Origin: Halomonas meridiana
Lineage (GTDB): Bacteria > Pseudomonadota > Gammaproteobacteria > Pseudomonadales > Halomonadaceae
Direction: 5' to 3'
DNA: 64,000 nt
Assembly (NCBI RefSeq): GCF_009846525.1
Contig: NZ_CP024621.1
Coordinates: forward strand, 2,666,001 to 2,730,000
Position numbers and translations under genes: made by a program. Shown here in pieces: positions 44,919-54,843 of the stretch. Within the stretch, counting starts at the first letter, position 1, and the number at the start of each line of letters is the position of its first letter. The notes under the pieces are model-generated. The model saw only the letters and a program-made list of their open reading frames with translations, searched no databases and was not told the origin of the DNA.

Positions 44919-46490
44919 TTACATAGCGTCGAGCGTTTCCACATCGAACGCCACGATCTGGCGTTTGATGCTGGAGAACTCGACGCCGATCAGGTGTATG
45001 GGCTTGCCAGAGGCGCAGTACTTGTCCGCATACCCTTTGTGTTTGATTTGCGCCAGCGCCTGACCTTCCGGCAGTTGCTCCACCACTTTGAACTCGAACA
45101 GGTAGATATGCCCACCAAAATCCACGCTCATATCCACCTTGCCGTGGTGGCTGGCATCTTCCACCGTCACATCCAGGCCCAGGGCCGCAAAGTGGCTGTA
45201 GAACACGCTGGCGTAATGGCCTTCGTAGCGAGCAATCGGGTTGTTGCGATACCAGTCGTGAGGGAGTCCGGCATAAAGCGCCTTTTGGTGCGCTTCTAGC
45301 CCGACAAGATCATGCTGACTTAAATGGCGAAACAGTGTTCTGCGTTCACGCGGGGCATTTTCGACCCCCAGCGATGGCAACAAGGCGTGGTTGAGACTGG
45401 TTTCGACTTCACGGTTAGGAAAGCCCAGCGTGTACTGGCGGTATCCCAGCAAGGGCTCTTCCACCTGCTGAATGGTCAGATAGCCGGTTTGAAATAACAA
45501 GCCCTCGGTACTTATGTGGTCGACGTCGAACTGGCTGAGCAGTTCATACTCGGTTTCCCAGTGATCTAGTGAGGGCGTAAATACCCCCCGCTGTTTGAGA
45601 ATATCGACCAGAAATGTCGGCGTAGCAGACTCGAACCAGTAAGGGCCAAATTCTTGCTCCTGGAACAGCAGCAGCACATCGAAGGGGTTATAGACGGACT
45701 CCACCTCACGGCCTCCCCAGCGGTAGCCGTTATACCACTGGCGAATCTCCTCACGATCCAGGCCGGGTAGCTCCGGCGCGAACACCGTATCGATGTTCTC
45801 ATCGGTGTAGCCACAAATGGTCGTATAGTCGGGAGACAGGGTAATATCGCGCAGATTGTTCAACCCCGAAAACAAGCTCACCTTACTGAACTTGGAAACC
45901 CCGGTGAGCAGCACGAAGTGCAAATGAGGATCGGCGTCTTTCAGCACGCTGTAGAGGTTCTTCAGCCCTTCGCGCACCTCCCGAGCACGCTCAGGTTCCA
46001 GAATGTTATCCAGAATCGGCTTGTCGTATTCATCGATCAGCACCACCACCCGCTGACCATATTGCTGGTGGGCGCTGCGAATCAAGGTAGAAAATTCGCC
46101 GGGAATATCCGTCTTGTGGTGTTGGGTAATGCCCAGCCGCTCGCGCTGGACCCGAAGCTGATCACGAATACGCTCATCGAGCTCTTCACGGCTCTGCATG
46201 ACGCCATCGGCAAAGCTGATACGAATGACCGGGTAACGCTGTTGCCAGTCCCACTTATCGTGAATATGGAGCCCTTCAAACAGTGCCTGGCGGCCTTCGA
46301 ACAAGCAGCGCAGCGTATCCAGCAACAGGCTTTTACCAAAGCGGCGCGGCCGCGAGAGAAAGTAGTATTTGTTCTGGTTAACCAAGCGCTCGATATGCGG
46401 GGTTTTATCGACGTAGTAATAGTCGCCCTCACGGATATCCGAGAACGTCTGAATCCCGATGGGTAGCTTACGGCGATGGGCATCCTGCAC
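44919..46490 (-). CDS. AAA-ATPase-like / PD-(D/E)XK nuclease family protein
   Basis: A 523-aa protein of the widespread, uncharacterised AAA-ATPase_like + PDDEXK_9 type. The N-terminus IGIQTFSDIREGDYYYVDKT leads to a variant Walker A, SRPRRFGKSLLLDTL (residues ~46-60), and a Walker B-like VVVLIDEYDKPI. The C-terminal nuclease-like domain shows KVDMSVDFGGHIYLFEFKVVEQ with D and ExK residues. It uses a GTG start at 46490 with GGAGG 5 bases upstream. Such genes spread laterally and have been proposed as selfish or defence-related. It lies antisense between recC and recB, convergent with recC by 13 bases. Confidence 0.8.
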   Translation of the reverse strand: MQDAHRRKLPIGIQTFSDIREGDYYYVDKTPHIERLVNQNKYYFLSRPRRFGKSLLLDTLRCLFEGRQALFEGLHIHDKWDWQQRYPVIRISFADGVMQSREELDERIRDQLRVQRERLGITQHHKTDIPGEFSTLIRSAHQQYGQRVVVLIDEYDKPILDNILEPERAREVREGLKNLYSVLKDADPHLHFVLLTGVSKFSKVSLFSGLNNLRDITLSPDYTTICGYTDENIDTVFAPELPGLDREEIRQWYNGYRWGGREVESVYNPFDVLLLFQEQEFGPYWFESATPTFLVDILKQRGVFTPSLDHWETEYELLSQFDVDHISTEGLLFQTGYLTIQQVEEPLLGYRQYTLGFPNREVETSLNHALLPSLGVENAPRERRTLFRHLSQHDLVGLEAHQKALYAGLPHDWYRNNPIARYEGHYASVFYSHFAALGLDVTVEDASHHGKVDMSVDFGGHIYLFEFKVVEQLPEGQALAQIKHKGYADKYCASGKPIHLIGVEFSSIKRQIVAFDVETLDAM

Positions 46491-46556
46491 GGCGGCCTCC
46501 AGAACAAAAAACAGCGATATGAAAAGCAGTTTAGCATGCGGCTGATTCGGGCAGAG

Positions 46557-47753
46557 TCAGATCAGCGGGCTTTCATCCTCCTTTCCACCCAGCGATAAAA
46601 TGCGCTTCGCCAACGCAATCATCTCCGGGTCGCCGGTGTTCTTAGTGGGCACATCGGACAGCTTCACCACTGGCAGCCAGCCTTGCCCTTCGGGGCGGGC
46701 CTCGACCATTTTGATCACCATGTTCATGGGCGCCACGCCAATATCGTTGGTGAAGTTGGTGCCAATCCCAAAGGCCATGCCAATTCGCCCTTGGCAGAAG
46801 GCACGGATGCGCTCCACTTTTTCAGGCGTGAGGGCATCGGAGAAGATGATGGTTTTGCTTAGCGGGTTAATGCCCAGGCGCTGGTAGTGGGCAATGGTGG
46901 CATCGGCAAATTCAATCGGGTCGCCGCTATCGTGGCGCACGCCGTCGAACAGCTTGGCGAACTTCTTATCGAAGCTCTCGAAAAAGGCGCGGGTGGTAAA
47001 CGTATCGGTCAGCGCGATGCCTAGATCTCCCCGGTAGACATCCACCCAGTGCTCCAGCGCCAAACTGTTGGCCATTTTGAAACCAAAGCGAGCGCCGTGG
47101 AACATAAACCACTCGTGAGCGTGGGTGCCGATGGGCTTCACCCCGTGGCGCATGGCCAGCAGCACGTTGCTGGTGCCGCTAAACGCCTCGCCGCCGTAGT
47201 GGCGCAGCGCTTTGACGACCCGGTCGTGCACCGCAAACGAGAAACGCCGACGGGTGCCAAACTCGGCTATCTTCAGCCCGTGCTGGCGGTACAGCTCAAT
47301 TTTCTCCCGTGTGCGCTGCTCGATGAGCGCTTCGTCATCTTCCGACACGCTCACGCCACGCAGGTGGTACCAGAGCTCGCTGATCAGCGCCATCAGCGGC
47401 ACTTCCCACAAGATGGTGCGGTACCACGGGCCTTCCATCACCACCGAAAGCTCGCTGCCCTGCTGCTCGATCGTCACTTCGCTGGGGTCGTAACGAAAGC
47501 CCGCCAGAAAATCGAGATAGGTGGGGTCTAGGTAAGGGCAGGTGGTTTGCAGGTAGCGCTTCTCTTCATCCGACAAGCGCAGCGTCGCCATGCGATCCAC
47601 TTCACCGCGCAGCGCCTCACCAAAGCCCTCAGGAAACGCATGCTCGCCACGATTGATAAACGCGTAGCGGGCATGGGCATAGGGGAAGCGTTTAATCACG
47701 GCATTCTGCATCGTGATCTTGTAAAAATCGTTATCCAGAAGCGAGGTCAGCAT
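46557..47753 (-). CDS. pncB: Nicotinate phosphoribosyltransferase
   Basis: PncB makes nicotinate mononucleotide from nicotinate and PRPP with ATP stimulation, the entry of the Preiss-Handler NAD salvage route. The 398-aa protein matches E. coli PncB (400 aa). Motifs: SLLDNDFYKITMQNAV at the start, RRRFSFAVHDRVVKAL, FSGTSNVLLAMRHGVKPIGTHAHEW and the PRPP-loop-like FDGVRHDSGDPIEFA. AAGGGA is 5 bases before the ATG. It has its own promoter in 47754-47936, a region shared with the divergent mntA-hepT pair. Confidence 0.95.
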   Translation of the reverse strand: MLTSLLDNDFYKITMQNAVIKRFPYAHARYAFINRGEHAFPEGFGEALRGEVDRMATLRLSDEEKRYLQTTCPYLDPTYLDFLAGFRYDPSEVTIEQQGSELSVVMEGPWYRTILWEVPLMALISELWYHLRGVSVSEDDEALIEQRTREKIELYRQHGLKIAEFGTRRRFSFAVHDRVVKALRHYGGEAFSGTSNVLLAMRHGVKPIGTHAHEWFMFHGARFGFKMANSLALEHWVDVYRGDLGIALTDTFTTRAFFESFDKKFAKLFDGVRHDSGDPIEFADATIAHYQRLGINPLSKTIIFSDALTPEKVERIRAFCQGRIGMAFGIGTNFTNDIGVAPMNMVIKMVEARPEGQGWLPVVKLSDVPTKNTGDPEMIALAKRILSLGGKEDESPLI

Positions 47754-47936
47754 GAGATCCCTTCACCAGCATCAACAGATCGCCAAGAGCGGCTAGCCCG
47801 CTAGATTACCAGTTGGCGACGATACCTCACAGCCTACCCCCTGTTTACTGTGGCTAGCAGGTGGGCGAGCGGCTATCTGCTATCGTGAGTAGAGTGCTAC
47901 CATTTAAACACCGGTTTATCACTAGGAGCGGACTCC

Positions 47937-48245
47937 ATGCGTCTTTCGCAATCACAGCGCGAGCTTATTCTGTCAGGCGTCCGTGAGTTTGTAGGGCCTT
48001 CGGTGGCAGTGCATGTTTTCGGCTCGCGGCTAGATGATAGTAAGCGAGGCGGCGATGTCGATCTGCTGCTTATATCCCCCAACGCCATCCCGCTACTCGC
48101 CTGTGCTGAGCTCAAAATGGCGCTAGAACAACGCCTCCAGCTACCGCTCGATATCGTGACCTACGTCACAACAGCTGAACCTACTCCGTTTCAAGCCATT
48201 GCACTCGCCCAATCACGGCCAATGACGCTTGAGGAAGCCGCATGA
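47937..48245 (+). CDS. mntA: MntA-type nucleotidyltransferase antitoxin
   Basis: A 102-aa minimal nucleotidyltransferase. The catalytic motif GSRLDDSKRGGDVDL (residues 29-43) supplies two metal-binding aspartates (D40, D42), and D72 in LPLDIV is the likely third. In characterised HepT-MntA pairs, MntA silences the HEPN toxin by adding AMP units to its active-site tyrosine. AGGAG lies about 9 bases before the ATG. It overlaps hepT by 4 bases, so the two are translated together. Confidence 0.85.
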   Translation: MRLSQSQRELILSGVREFVGPSVAVHVFGSRLDDSKRGGDVDLLLISPNAIPLLACAELKMALEQRLQLPLDIVTYVTTAEPTPFQAIALAQSRPMTLEEAA

Positions 48246-48778
48246 GTCAGGATGTACTTAGCGAACAGCAGCGCTATCTGGCGCAGCTGCTTGAAGCCAT
48301 TCAGCGCTGCGCTTGGTTTCTTCATCAATCACGCAAAAAAGTCACATGGCCTTTGGACGGTGATTGGTTAGCCGACCATAAAAAAGATGTCGACCTTTTT
48401 GAAACACTGGCCGCTATCAATGAGCGGTTTGCCAAGCTACAGGACTCTATTGCTTCTGCTATGCGGCACAGCGCTCTGTTGGCAGGGGAGTCTACTGACA
48501 GCTTTCTCAAAGTCCTTTCGCTGTTCGAGAAGCAAGGCGTCGTGGACGCTACCAGTGACTGGCAGCGCTGCCGCGCTATTCGCAATATTGCCGCTCATGA
48601 TTACTCGACGCACTATGCACAAATAGCAGAGCACTTTAACTTGCTGAACGAACTTGCCGACGTTCTCCTTGTTACCTCAAAAAGACTAGTGACATGGAGT
48701 GCTGAACAATTGGGCATTTTTCCTGCCACCCAAGACTTCTCTAACGAATTCGACACCGTCTTTCAAACCAGCCTCTAA
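48242..48778 (+). CDS. hepT: HepT-type HEPN ribonuclease toxin
   Basis: A 178-aa all-helical HEPN-fold protein partnered with the preceding MntA. The HEPN catalytic motif R-x4-H-x-Y appears as RNIAAHDY (R114, H119, Y121). HepT toxins cleave tRNA or mRNA; Tyr121 would be the residue AMPylated by MntA. The protein is longer than compact HepT (about 140 aa), with an extended N-terminal helix pair. The pair sits directly upstream of recB, 112 bases away. Confidence 0.84.
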   Translation: MSQDVLSEQQRYLAQLLEAIQRCAWFLHQSRKKVTWPLDGDWLADHKKDVDLFETLAAINERFAKLQDSIASAMRHSALLAGESTDSFLKVLSLFEKQGVVDATSDWQRCRAIRNIAAHDYSTHYAQIAEHFNLLNELADVLLVTSKRLVTWSAEQLGIFPATQDFSNEFDTVFQTSL

Positions 48779-48890
48779 CGCTGCTTTGCTCTTTTGCCCA
48801 GCTCTTGGCAACGCGATATAGTGCCGGTGCCTTTGGCTTCCCGCCAAAGGCGCTTTGCTTTCCGCCTGCCGTGATGTTCGGAGAATGAGA

Positions 48891-51800
48891 ATGAGCCAGC
48901 CCGCCCCGCTGAACCCGCTGACGCTGCCGCTTCACGGCAGCCGTTTGATTGAAGCCAGCGCGGGCACGGGGAAAACCTTCACCATTGCGCTGCTGTATGT
49001 GCGCTTGGTGCTGGGCGGGCAGCACAGTGAAGACGACACCGCCTTCGTACGCCCGCTCACCCCGCCGGAAATCCTAGTGGTCACGTTCACCAACGCCGCC
49101 ACCCAAGAATTGCGCGAACGTATCCGCCACCGGCTGGTGGAAGCGGCGGCGGTGTTTCGTCATCAGGGTGAAGACTCACTTCTGCTGGCGCTGCGCAGCC
49201 AATACCCCGAGGCCACGTGGCCCGCCTGCGCCCGCCGCCTGGAGCTGGCCGCCGAGTGGATGGACGAAGCCGCCGTTTCCACCATCCATAGCTGGTGCTA
49301 CCGCATGTTGCGGGAGCACGCCTTCGATAGCGGCAGCCTGTTCTCGCTCAATTTGGAAAACGACCAGCAAGAGTTGGAGCAGGAGGTAGTGCGCGACTAC
49401 TGGCGCACTTTCTACTACCCGCTGGACGCCGAAGCGCTGGGTAGCATTACCGGCTACTGGAAGTCGCCGGACCAGCTCCACGGGCAGGTGCGCAAACTGC
49501 TGGCCGAAAGCGAAGCTCTAGGCAGCCCGCGCCCCGCGCCAGAGCAAACCCTAAGCGCCGCCCAAGCCGAGCGCAGCGCACGCCTAGCCGAGCTAAAAGC
49601 CCCCTGGCCTGCGTGGCTGGATGACCTAGTACCTGCGCTGGAAGACGCCGCCAAGCGCAAAGCCTTCAAAGGCCAGAGCTTCAACGCCAAAAGCCGCGCC
49701 AACTGGCTAGGCGCGCTGCGGGAGTGGTGCGACAGCGACGCCACCCGCCCTGCGCTCACCGATGCCGCCTGGAAACGCCTCACCCCAGACGGCATGGCCG
49801 AGATATGGAAAGTGGGCGCGCCCCCTTGCCCCGCTGCCTGGGAAGCGCTGGCCGAGCTGCCCGCCGCGCTAAACGCCCTGCCCGAGCCGCGCAACGACCT
49901 GCTGATTCACGCCGTGCAGTGGTGCAAAGTACGACTGGAGCGGGAGCAAGAGCGACGCGCCGAAATGGGCCCCAACGACCTGCTCACCCATTTGGACCGC
50001 GCCCTGCAAGGCCCCAATAAAGAGGCACTGGCCGCGCAGATACTGCGCCAGTTCCCCGTGGCGCTGATCGACGAGTTCCAGGACACCGACCCCATCCAGT
50101 ACCGTATTTTCAACGCGGTGTATGAGGTCGCCAAGCCCCGCCGAGACGCCGCCATGCTGCTGATCGGTGACCCCAAGCAGGCCATTTACGCCTTTCGCGG
50201 CGCGGATATCTTCACCTACTTAAAAGCCCGCGAAGACACCGCAGGCCGCCACGTGACGCTGGGCACCAACTACCGCTCCAGCCGCGCCATGGTAGAGGCG
50301 GTGAACCACTGCTTCCGCTACGCCGATGAGCACCCGGCCGGAGCGTTTCTGTTCCGCGAAGAAGGCGGCGACAACCCGCTGCCGTTTCTGCCGGTAGACG
50401 CAAAAGGCCGAAGCGAACAGCTCGTTCACCAGGGCCAACCGCTGCCCGCCATGACGCTCTGGCCGCTGGCCGCCGACGAGCCGCTATCCAAAACCGCCTA
50501 CCAGACCGAGATGGCCGAACGCTGCGCTTCGTACATGGCGGAACTGCTCAGCGCAGGCCAACAAGGCGAGAGCGGCTTTCAAACCGACGACGCGCTCACC
50601 CCGCTCAAGCCCTCGGATATGGCGGTGCTGGTGAACGGCCTGCAGGAAGCCCGCGCCATTCGCCTAGCGCTGGCCAGCCGTGGAGTGAAGAGCGTGTATC
50701 TTTCTGATCACGATAAGGTGTTTAGCTCGCCCATGGCCGCCCAGGTAGAGCGCTGGCTGCGCGCCTGCGCCGAGCCGCTGGCTAGCTCCCGCCAGGCCGA
50801 AGCGCACCTGCGCGCCGCGCTGGCCACGCCGGTGCTGGGGCTAAGCTTGGCGGAGCTAGACCACCTGCAGCAAAACGAGCTGGCCTGGGAAGAGCGAGTA
50901 GAGCAGTTCAGCCACTACCACCGCCTATGGCAGCGCCAAGGCGTGCTGCCGCTGGTGCGCCGCATGATGGTGGATTTTGATATTCCCGCCCGCCTGCTGG
51001 CGGAGTTTGAAGAGGGTGAGCGCTTGCTCACCGACCTGCTGCACCTAGGCGAACTGCTGCAGCAGGCCAGCGCCGAACTGGACGGCGAACACGCGCTGAT
51101 TCGCTTTCTATTTGACGCCATTGCCGAGCCAGAAAGCCACGGCGACAGCCACAAGCTGCGCTTGGAGAGCGACGCAGATTTGGTCAAAGTGGTCACCATC
51201 CACAAATCCAAAGGGCTGGAGTACCCGCTGGTATTCCTGCCCTTCATCGCCAACCACCGCCCGGTCAAAGCCGAGGACGTACCACTGCGCTGGCACGATG
51301 GCGAAGGCAACCTACAGCTCAGCCTAGAAGCGGATGACGCGATACTCGCCACCGCCGACCGCGAACGGCTGGGGGAAGACCTGCGCAAACTCTACGTCGC
51401 GCTTACCCGCGCCCGCCACGCCACTTGGCTGGGGCTGGCCCCGCTGAAAGGCCTGGAAAACAGCGCGCTGGGCTACCTGCTAAAAGGCGGCAATGCCCTT
51501 TCACCGGAGGCGCTCAATAACGCGCTCGACGAACTGGTAGAAGGCAGCGAGATACAGATTCACCAACCACCCGCGCCCACCGCAGAGCGCGTGGCCCAAG
51601 TGGAGCAAAGCAGTGCGCTGGGCCACGCCCGCACGCCCATGCGCCCCGCCAAAGAGCACTGGTGGATTGCCAGCTACTCTGCGCTGCGGCTTTCCGGCAC
51701 GCTCACCGCCCCGGTACTGCCACCGCTGGAACCCACCACCGCCCAGGAAGCCACCGCCTTTGAAGTGCTGGATGAACCTCGGGATCTATCTCAACCGGAA

Positions 51801-52565
51801 GCATATCACCTGCACAAATTCCCCCGTGGCCCCGGCCCCGGCACCTTTCTGCACGGGCTGCTGGAGTGGGCGGGCAAGCAAGGCTTCGATACCGCCGCCA
51901 ACGATATGGACGCCCTCAACGACATGCTGTGGCGACGGGTGCAGCTACGCGGTTGGCAAGCGTGGCAAGAACCGCTGGCGGGCTGGCTAAGCGCCCTGCT
52001 CACCACGCCGCTACCGCTGGCCGCGCCCACCCCGCAAAGCGTGGCGCTGAATGAGTTAGAAAGCTACCAAGTAGAGCTAGAGTTCTGGTTTGCCGCCAAG
52101 CGGGTGAACACCCAAGCCATCGATGCCCTGGTAAGCAAGCACTTACTGCCAGGAGTAGAGCGCCCCGCGCTGGATGCCGACACACTCAACGGCATGCTGA
52201 AAGGCTTCATTGACTTGGCCTTCGAGCACCAGGGGCGCTTTTACGTGCTGGACTGGAAATCGAACTACCTAGGCCCCAACGACAGCGCCTACGAACCCGA
52301 GGCACTGCGCCACGCGCTGCTGGCCAAACGCTACGACCTGCAGGCCGCGCTCTACTTACTCGCCATGCACCGGCTATTAAAAGCGCGCCTGCCGGATTAC
52401 GACCCGCATCAGCATTTGGGCGGTTCGATGACGGTATTTCTACGCGGCAGCCGCAGCCCTGGGCGCGGCGTGGTGGGCGAACCCGCCCCGGTTGAACTCA
52501 TCGAAGCCCTGGATAGCCTGTTTGCAGGCGAGCCACACGCCACCCAGCAGGAGGCCACGGCATGA
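48891..52565 (+). CDS. recB: Exodeoxyribonuclease V subunit beta (RecB)
   Basis: RecB is the 3'-5' SF1 helicase and the nuclease of RecBCD. The 1224-aa protein starts with LTLPLHGSRLIEASAGTGKTFT, where Walker A is ASAGTGKT at residues ~22-29. Helicase motifs include FQDTDPIQYRIF, LIGDPKQAIYAFRGAD and VTIHKSKGLEYPLVFLPF. The C-terminal RecB nuclease domain has GFIDLAFEHQGRFYVLDWKSN, giving the D-x-K catalytic pair near residue 1115. I chose the ATG at 48891 with GGAG 7 bases upstream. It overlaps recD by 4 bases. Confidence 0.95.
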   Translation: MSQPAPLNPLTLPLHGSRLIEASAGTGKTFTIALLYVRLVLGGQHSEDDTAFVRPLTPPEILVVTFTNAATQELRERIRHRLVEAAAVFRHQGEDSLLLALRSQYPEATWPACARRLELAAEWMDEAAVSTIHSWCYRMLREHAFDSGSLFSLNLENDQQELEQEVVRDYWRTFYYPLDAEALGSITGYWKSPDQLHGQVRKLLAESEALGSPRPAPEQTLSAAQAERSARLAELKAPWPAWLDDLVPALEDAAKRKAFKGQSFNAKSRANWLGALREWCDSDATRPALTDAAWKRLTPDGMAEIWKVGAPPCPAAWEALAELPAALNALPEPRNDLLIHAVQWCKVRLEREQERRAEMGPNDLLTHLDRALQGPNKEALAAQILRQFPVALIDEFQDTDPIQYRIFNAVYEVAKPRRDAAMLLIGDPKQAIYAFRGADIFTYLKAREDTAGRHVTLGTNYRSSRAMVEAVNHCFRYADEHPAGAFLFREEGGDNPLPFLPVDAKGRSEQLVHQGQPLPAMTLWPLAADEPLSKTAYQTEMAERCASYMAELLSAGQQGESGFQTDDALTPLKPSDMAVLVNGLQEARAIRLALASRGVKSVYLSDHDKVFSSPMAAQVERWLRACAEPLASSRQAEAHLRAALATPVLGLSLAELDHLQQNELAWEERVEQFSHYHRLWQRQGVLPLVRRMMVDFDIPARLLAEFEEGERLLTDLLHLGELLQQASAELDGEHALIRFLFDAIAEPESHGDSHKLRLESDADLVKVVTIHKSKGLEYPLVFLPFIANHRPVKAEDVPLRWHDGEGNLQLSLEADDAILATADRERLGEDLRKLYVALTRARHATWLGLAPLKGLENSALGYLLKGGNALSPEALNNALDELVEGSEIQIHQPPAPTAERVAQVEQSSALGHARTPMRPAKEHWWIASYSALRLSGTLTAPVLPPLEPTTAQEATAFEVLDEPRDLSQPEAYHLHKFPRGPGPGTFLHGLLEWAGKQGFDTAANDMDALNDMLWRRVQLRGWQAWQEPLAGWLSALLTTPLPLAAPTPQSVALNELESYQVELEFWFAAKRVNTQAIDALVSKHLLPGVERPALDADTLNGMLKGFIDLAFEHQGRFYVLDWKSNYLGPNDSAYEPEALRHALLAKRYDLQAALYLLAMHRLLKARLPDYDPHQHLGGSMTVFLRGSRSPGRGVVGEPAPVELIEALDSLFAGEPHATQQEATA

Positions 52566-54817
52566 GCCGCCAGCACGATACTCACACCTTCGATATGTTC
52601 GGCGAAGCCGCCAGCGCCCACCCGGCACTCAGCAGCACCCCGGAACTGCTGGCCCTGTGCGAACGTTGGGTAGCGCGAGGCTGGCTTCGGGATTTAGACC
52701 GCGCCCTGGTGCGCTTTTTAGCCAGTGAAGCCCCAAACGCCCCCACGCTGCTGCTACTGGCGGCAGCACTTGCCAGCCACCAGCTAGGCCGCGGCCACGT
52801 ATGCCTGGATATTAACGCCACGCTCAACGCGCCGGATTTCGCCCTTTCGCTACCCCCCGAAGGGGACGACCTCACCGACCCGCCGCCGCTACCCAGCGAC
52901 GTGCTGGCCACGCTCACGCTCAGCGAATGGCAAGCCGCCCTGCACCACCCGCTGCTCACCAGCGAAGGCCCCGGCAACACACCGCTGGTCGTAGTGACCA
53001 CTCACTCAGCCAACGGCACCCCCAACACGCGGCTCTACCTGCGCCGCTACTGGCAGTACGAGCAAAGCCTGCACCAACACATCGCCGCACGCTTGGAAGC
53101 AACCGACACAGAAAGCAAGGGCACAGAAGGCCAAAGTGGGAGGCCAATTCATTGGGCGACGGGTGACGCCAGTCACCCTGGGTTACTCCCCCAAGCCCTG
53201 AACATCCTGTTCAAACAAAGCAACGGCCTAGACTGGCAAAAAACCGCCTGCGCCCTGGCCGCCGGCAGCCGTTTCGGCATCATTACCGGAGGCCCCGGCA
53301 CCGGTAAAACCACCACCGTGGTACGCCTGCTCGCCCTGCTGCAAACCCAGCAACTGGCCCAGCACCCCAGCCAGCCGCTGCGCATCCGCCTAGCCGCCCC
53401 CACCGGCAAAGCCGCCGCCCGCTTGAACGAATCTATTGCGGGGCAGGTGGATGCGTTACCGCTCGCTGAGTTGGCAACGCTACTCAGTGAACACTCACCT
53501 GCGGCAACAGCCAGCGAGATCGCGATTCCCACAGAAGTCACCACCCTCCACCGCCTACTCGGCGCACGCCCCGACACCCGCCACTTCCGCCATAGCGCCG
53601 CCAACCCGCTGGCGCTGGACGTACTGGTGATCGACGAAGCCTCGATGGTGGATATCGAAATGATGGCCGCGACCCTCAGCGCCCTGCCTGCCCACGCCCA
53701 GTGCATTCTGCTGGGGGATAAAGACCAGCTCGCCTCGGTAGAGGCAGGCTCGGTACTCGGCGACCTATGCCGCCGCGCCGATGCCGCCCACTACACCCCG
53801 GCCACCGCCGACTGGCTAGCCCAGGCCACCGGCCAGCCGCTGCCTGAGGATTTCATCGACCCCGCAGGCCAACCGCTCGACCAAGCCATTACCATGCTGC
53901 GGGTTAGCCACCGCTTCAATGAACACAGCGGCATCGGCCAACTGGCCAAAGCCATCAACCAGCCGGGCCATGCCCAAAGCGAACGGGAAAAACAGCAGGC
54001 GGTAAGCGCCGTGCTGCGCCACGGCTACTCGGATATTCACCATTTGGTGATGAATGACGACACCGCGCTGGATAAGCTGGTGATTCACGGCAGCCCCAGC
54101 GGTTTTGCAGGCAACGGCGAAGGCCGCACCGACCGCGAAGGCCAGCCCATCGCCCCGCCCACCGGCTACCGCCACTACCTCAACGTGCTGCACGCCCAGC
54201 GCCCACGGGGAGAATCCTTCGAGGAGAACCAAACCGCTTTTGACGCCTGGGCCAGCGAGGTACTCAGCGCCTACAGCCACTTCCAGCTGCTGTGCGCACT
54301 GCGCAAAGGCCCCTGGGGCGTAGAAGGCTTAAACCAGCGCATCGCCAGCACATTGCGCCGCGAAAAGCTGCTGTACGGCAGCGACTACACGCTAGAGAAA
54401 GGCTGGTTTGAGGGCCGCCCGGTATTGGTTACCCAAAACGACTACGGCCTGAAACTAATGAACGGCGATATCGGCATCACCCTGGCCGTGCCCGACCCGC
54501 GCAACCCACAGCAGAAGTTATTAAGAATCGCCTTCCCCACTAGCGACACCGACAAACCCATCCGCTGGGTGCTGCCTTCCCGCCTGCACGCAGTAGAAAC
54601 CGTGTTTGCGATGACGGTCCACAAATCCCAAGGCTCGGAGTTTTTGCACACCGCCCTACTGCTACCGCCCACGCTGAACCCCATCCTGACCCGCGAGCTG
54701 GTATACACAGGCATTACCCGCGCCCGCGAATGGCTTACGGTGGTGGAAGCCAAGCGCGGGGTGTTGAACGAGGCAGTGGTTAGGGAGGTTGTTAGGGTTA
54801 GTGGGGTTGGGGGTTAA
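52562..54817 (+). CDS. recD: Exodeoxyribonuclease V subunit alpha (RecD)
   Basis: RecD is the 5'-3' SF1B helicase subunit of RecBCD. The 751-aa protein (E. coli 608) has an N-terminal RecB-interaction domain, Walker A GGPGTGKTTT near residue 245, Walker B DVLVIDEASMVDIEMM, LLGDKDQLASVEAGSVL, and the C-terminal TVHKSQGSEF and TGITRAREWL motifs. The extra length comes from polar insertions (e.g. ~180-195 and ~500-530). Its ATG overlaps the recB stop as ATGA. It is the last backbone gene before the A+T-rich island, whose left repeat lies 26 bases past its stop codon. Confidence 0.95.
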   Translation: MSRQHDTHTFDMFGEAASAHPALSSTPELLALCERWVARGWLRDLDRALVRFLASEAPNAPTLLLLAAALASHQLGRGHVCLDINATLNAPDFALSLPPEGDDLTDPPPLPSDVLATLTLSEWQAALHHPLLTSEGPGNTPLVVVTTHSANGTPNTRLYLRRYWQYEQSLHQHIAARLEATDTESKGTEGQSGRPIHWATGDASHPGLLPQALNILFKQSNGLDWQKTACALAAGSRFGIITGGPGTGKTTTVVRLLALLQTQQLAQHPSQPLRIRLAAPTGKAAARLNESIAGQVDALPLAELATLLSEHSPAATASEIAIPTEVTTLHRLLGARPDTRHFRHSAANPLALDVLVIDEASMVDIEMMAATLSALPAHAQCILLGDKDQLASVEAGSVLGDLCRRADAAHYTPATADWLAQATGQPLPEDFIDPAGQPLDQAITMLRVSHRFNEHSGIGQLAKAINQPGHAQSEREKQQAVSAVLRHGYSDIHHLVMNDDTALDKLVIHGSPSGFAGNGEGRTDREGQPIAPPTGYRHYLNVLHAQRPRGESFEENQTAFDAWASEVLSAYSHFQLLCALRKGPWGVEGLNQRIASTLRREKLLYGSDYTLEKGWFEGRPVLVTQNDYGLKLMNGDIGITLAVPDPRNPQQKLLRIAFPTSDTDKPIRWVLPSRLHAVETVFAMTVHKSQGSEFLHTALLLPPTLNPILTRELVYTGITRAREWLTVVEAKRGVLNEAVVREVVRVSGVGG

Positions 54818-54843
54818 TTGAAACCAACACCATCAGCGCTGGT

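Noticed and set aside
46557..47753. pncB as an NAD-salvage partner of the TIR island
   Set aside because: It is a backbone-composition gene 7 kb away and separated by recBD; a functional link is not supported by position.
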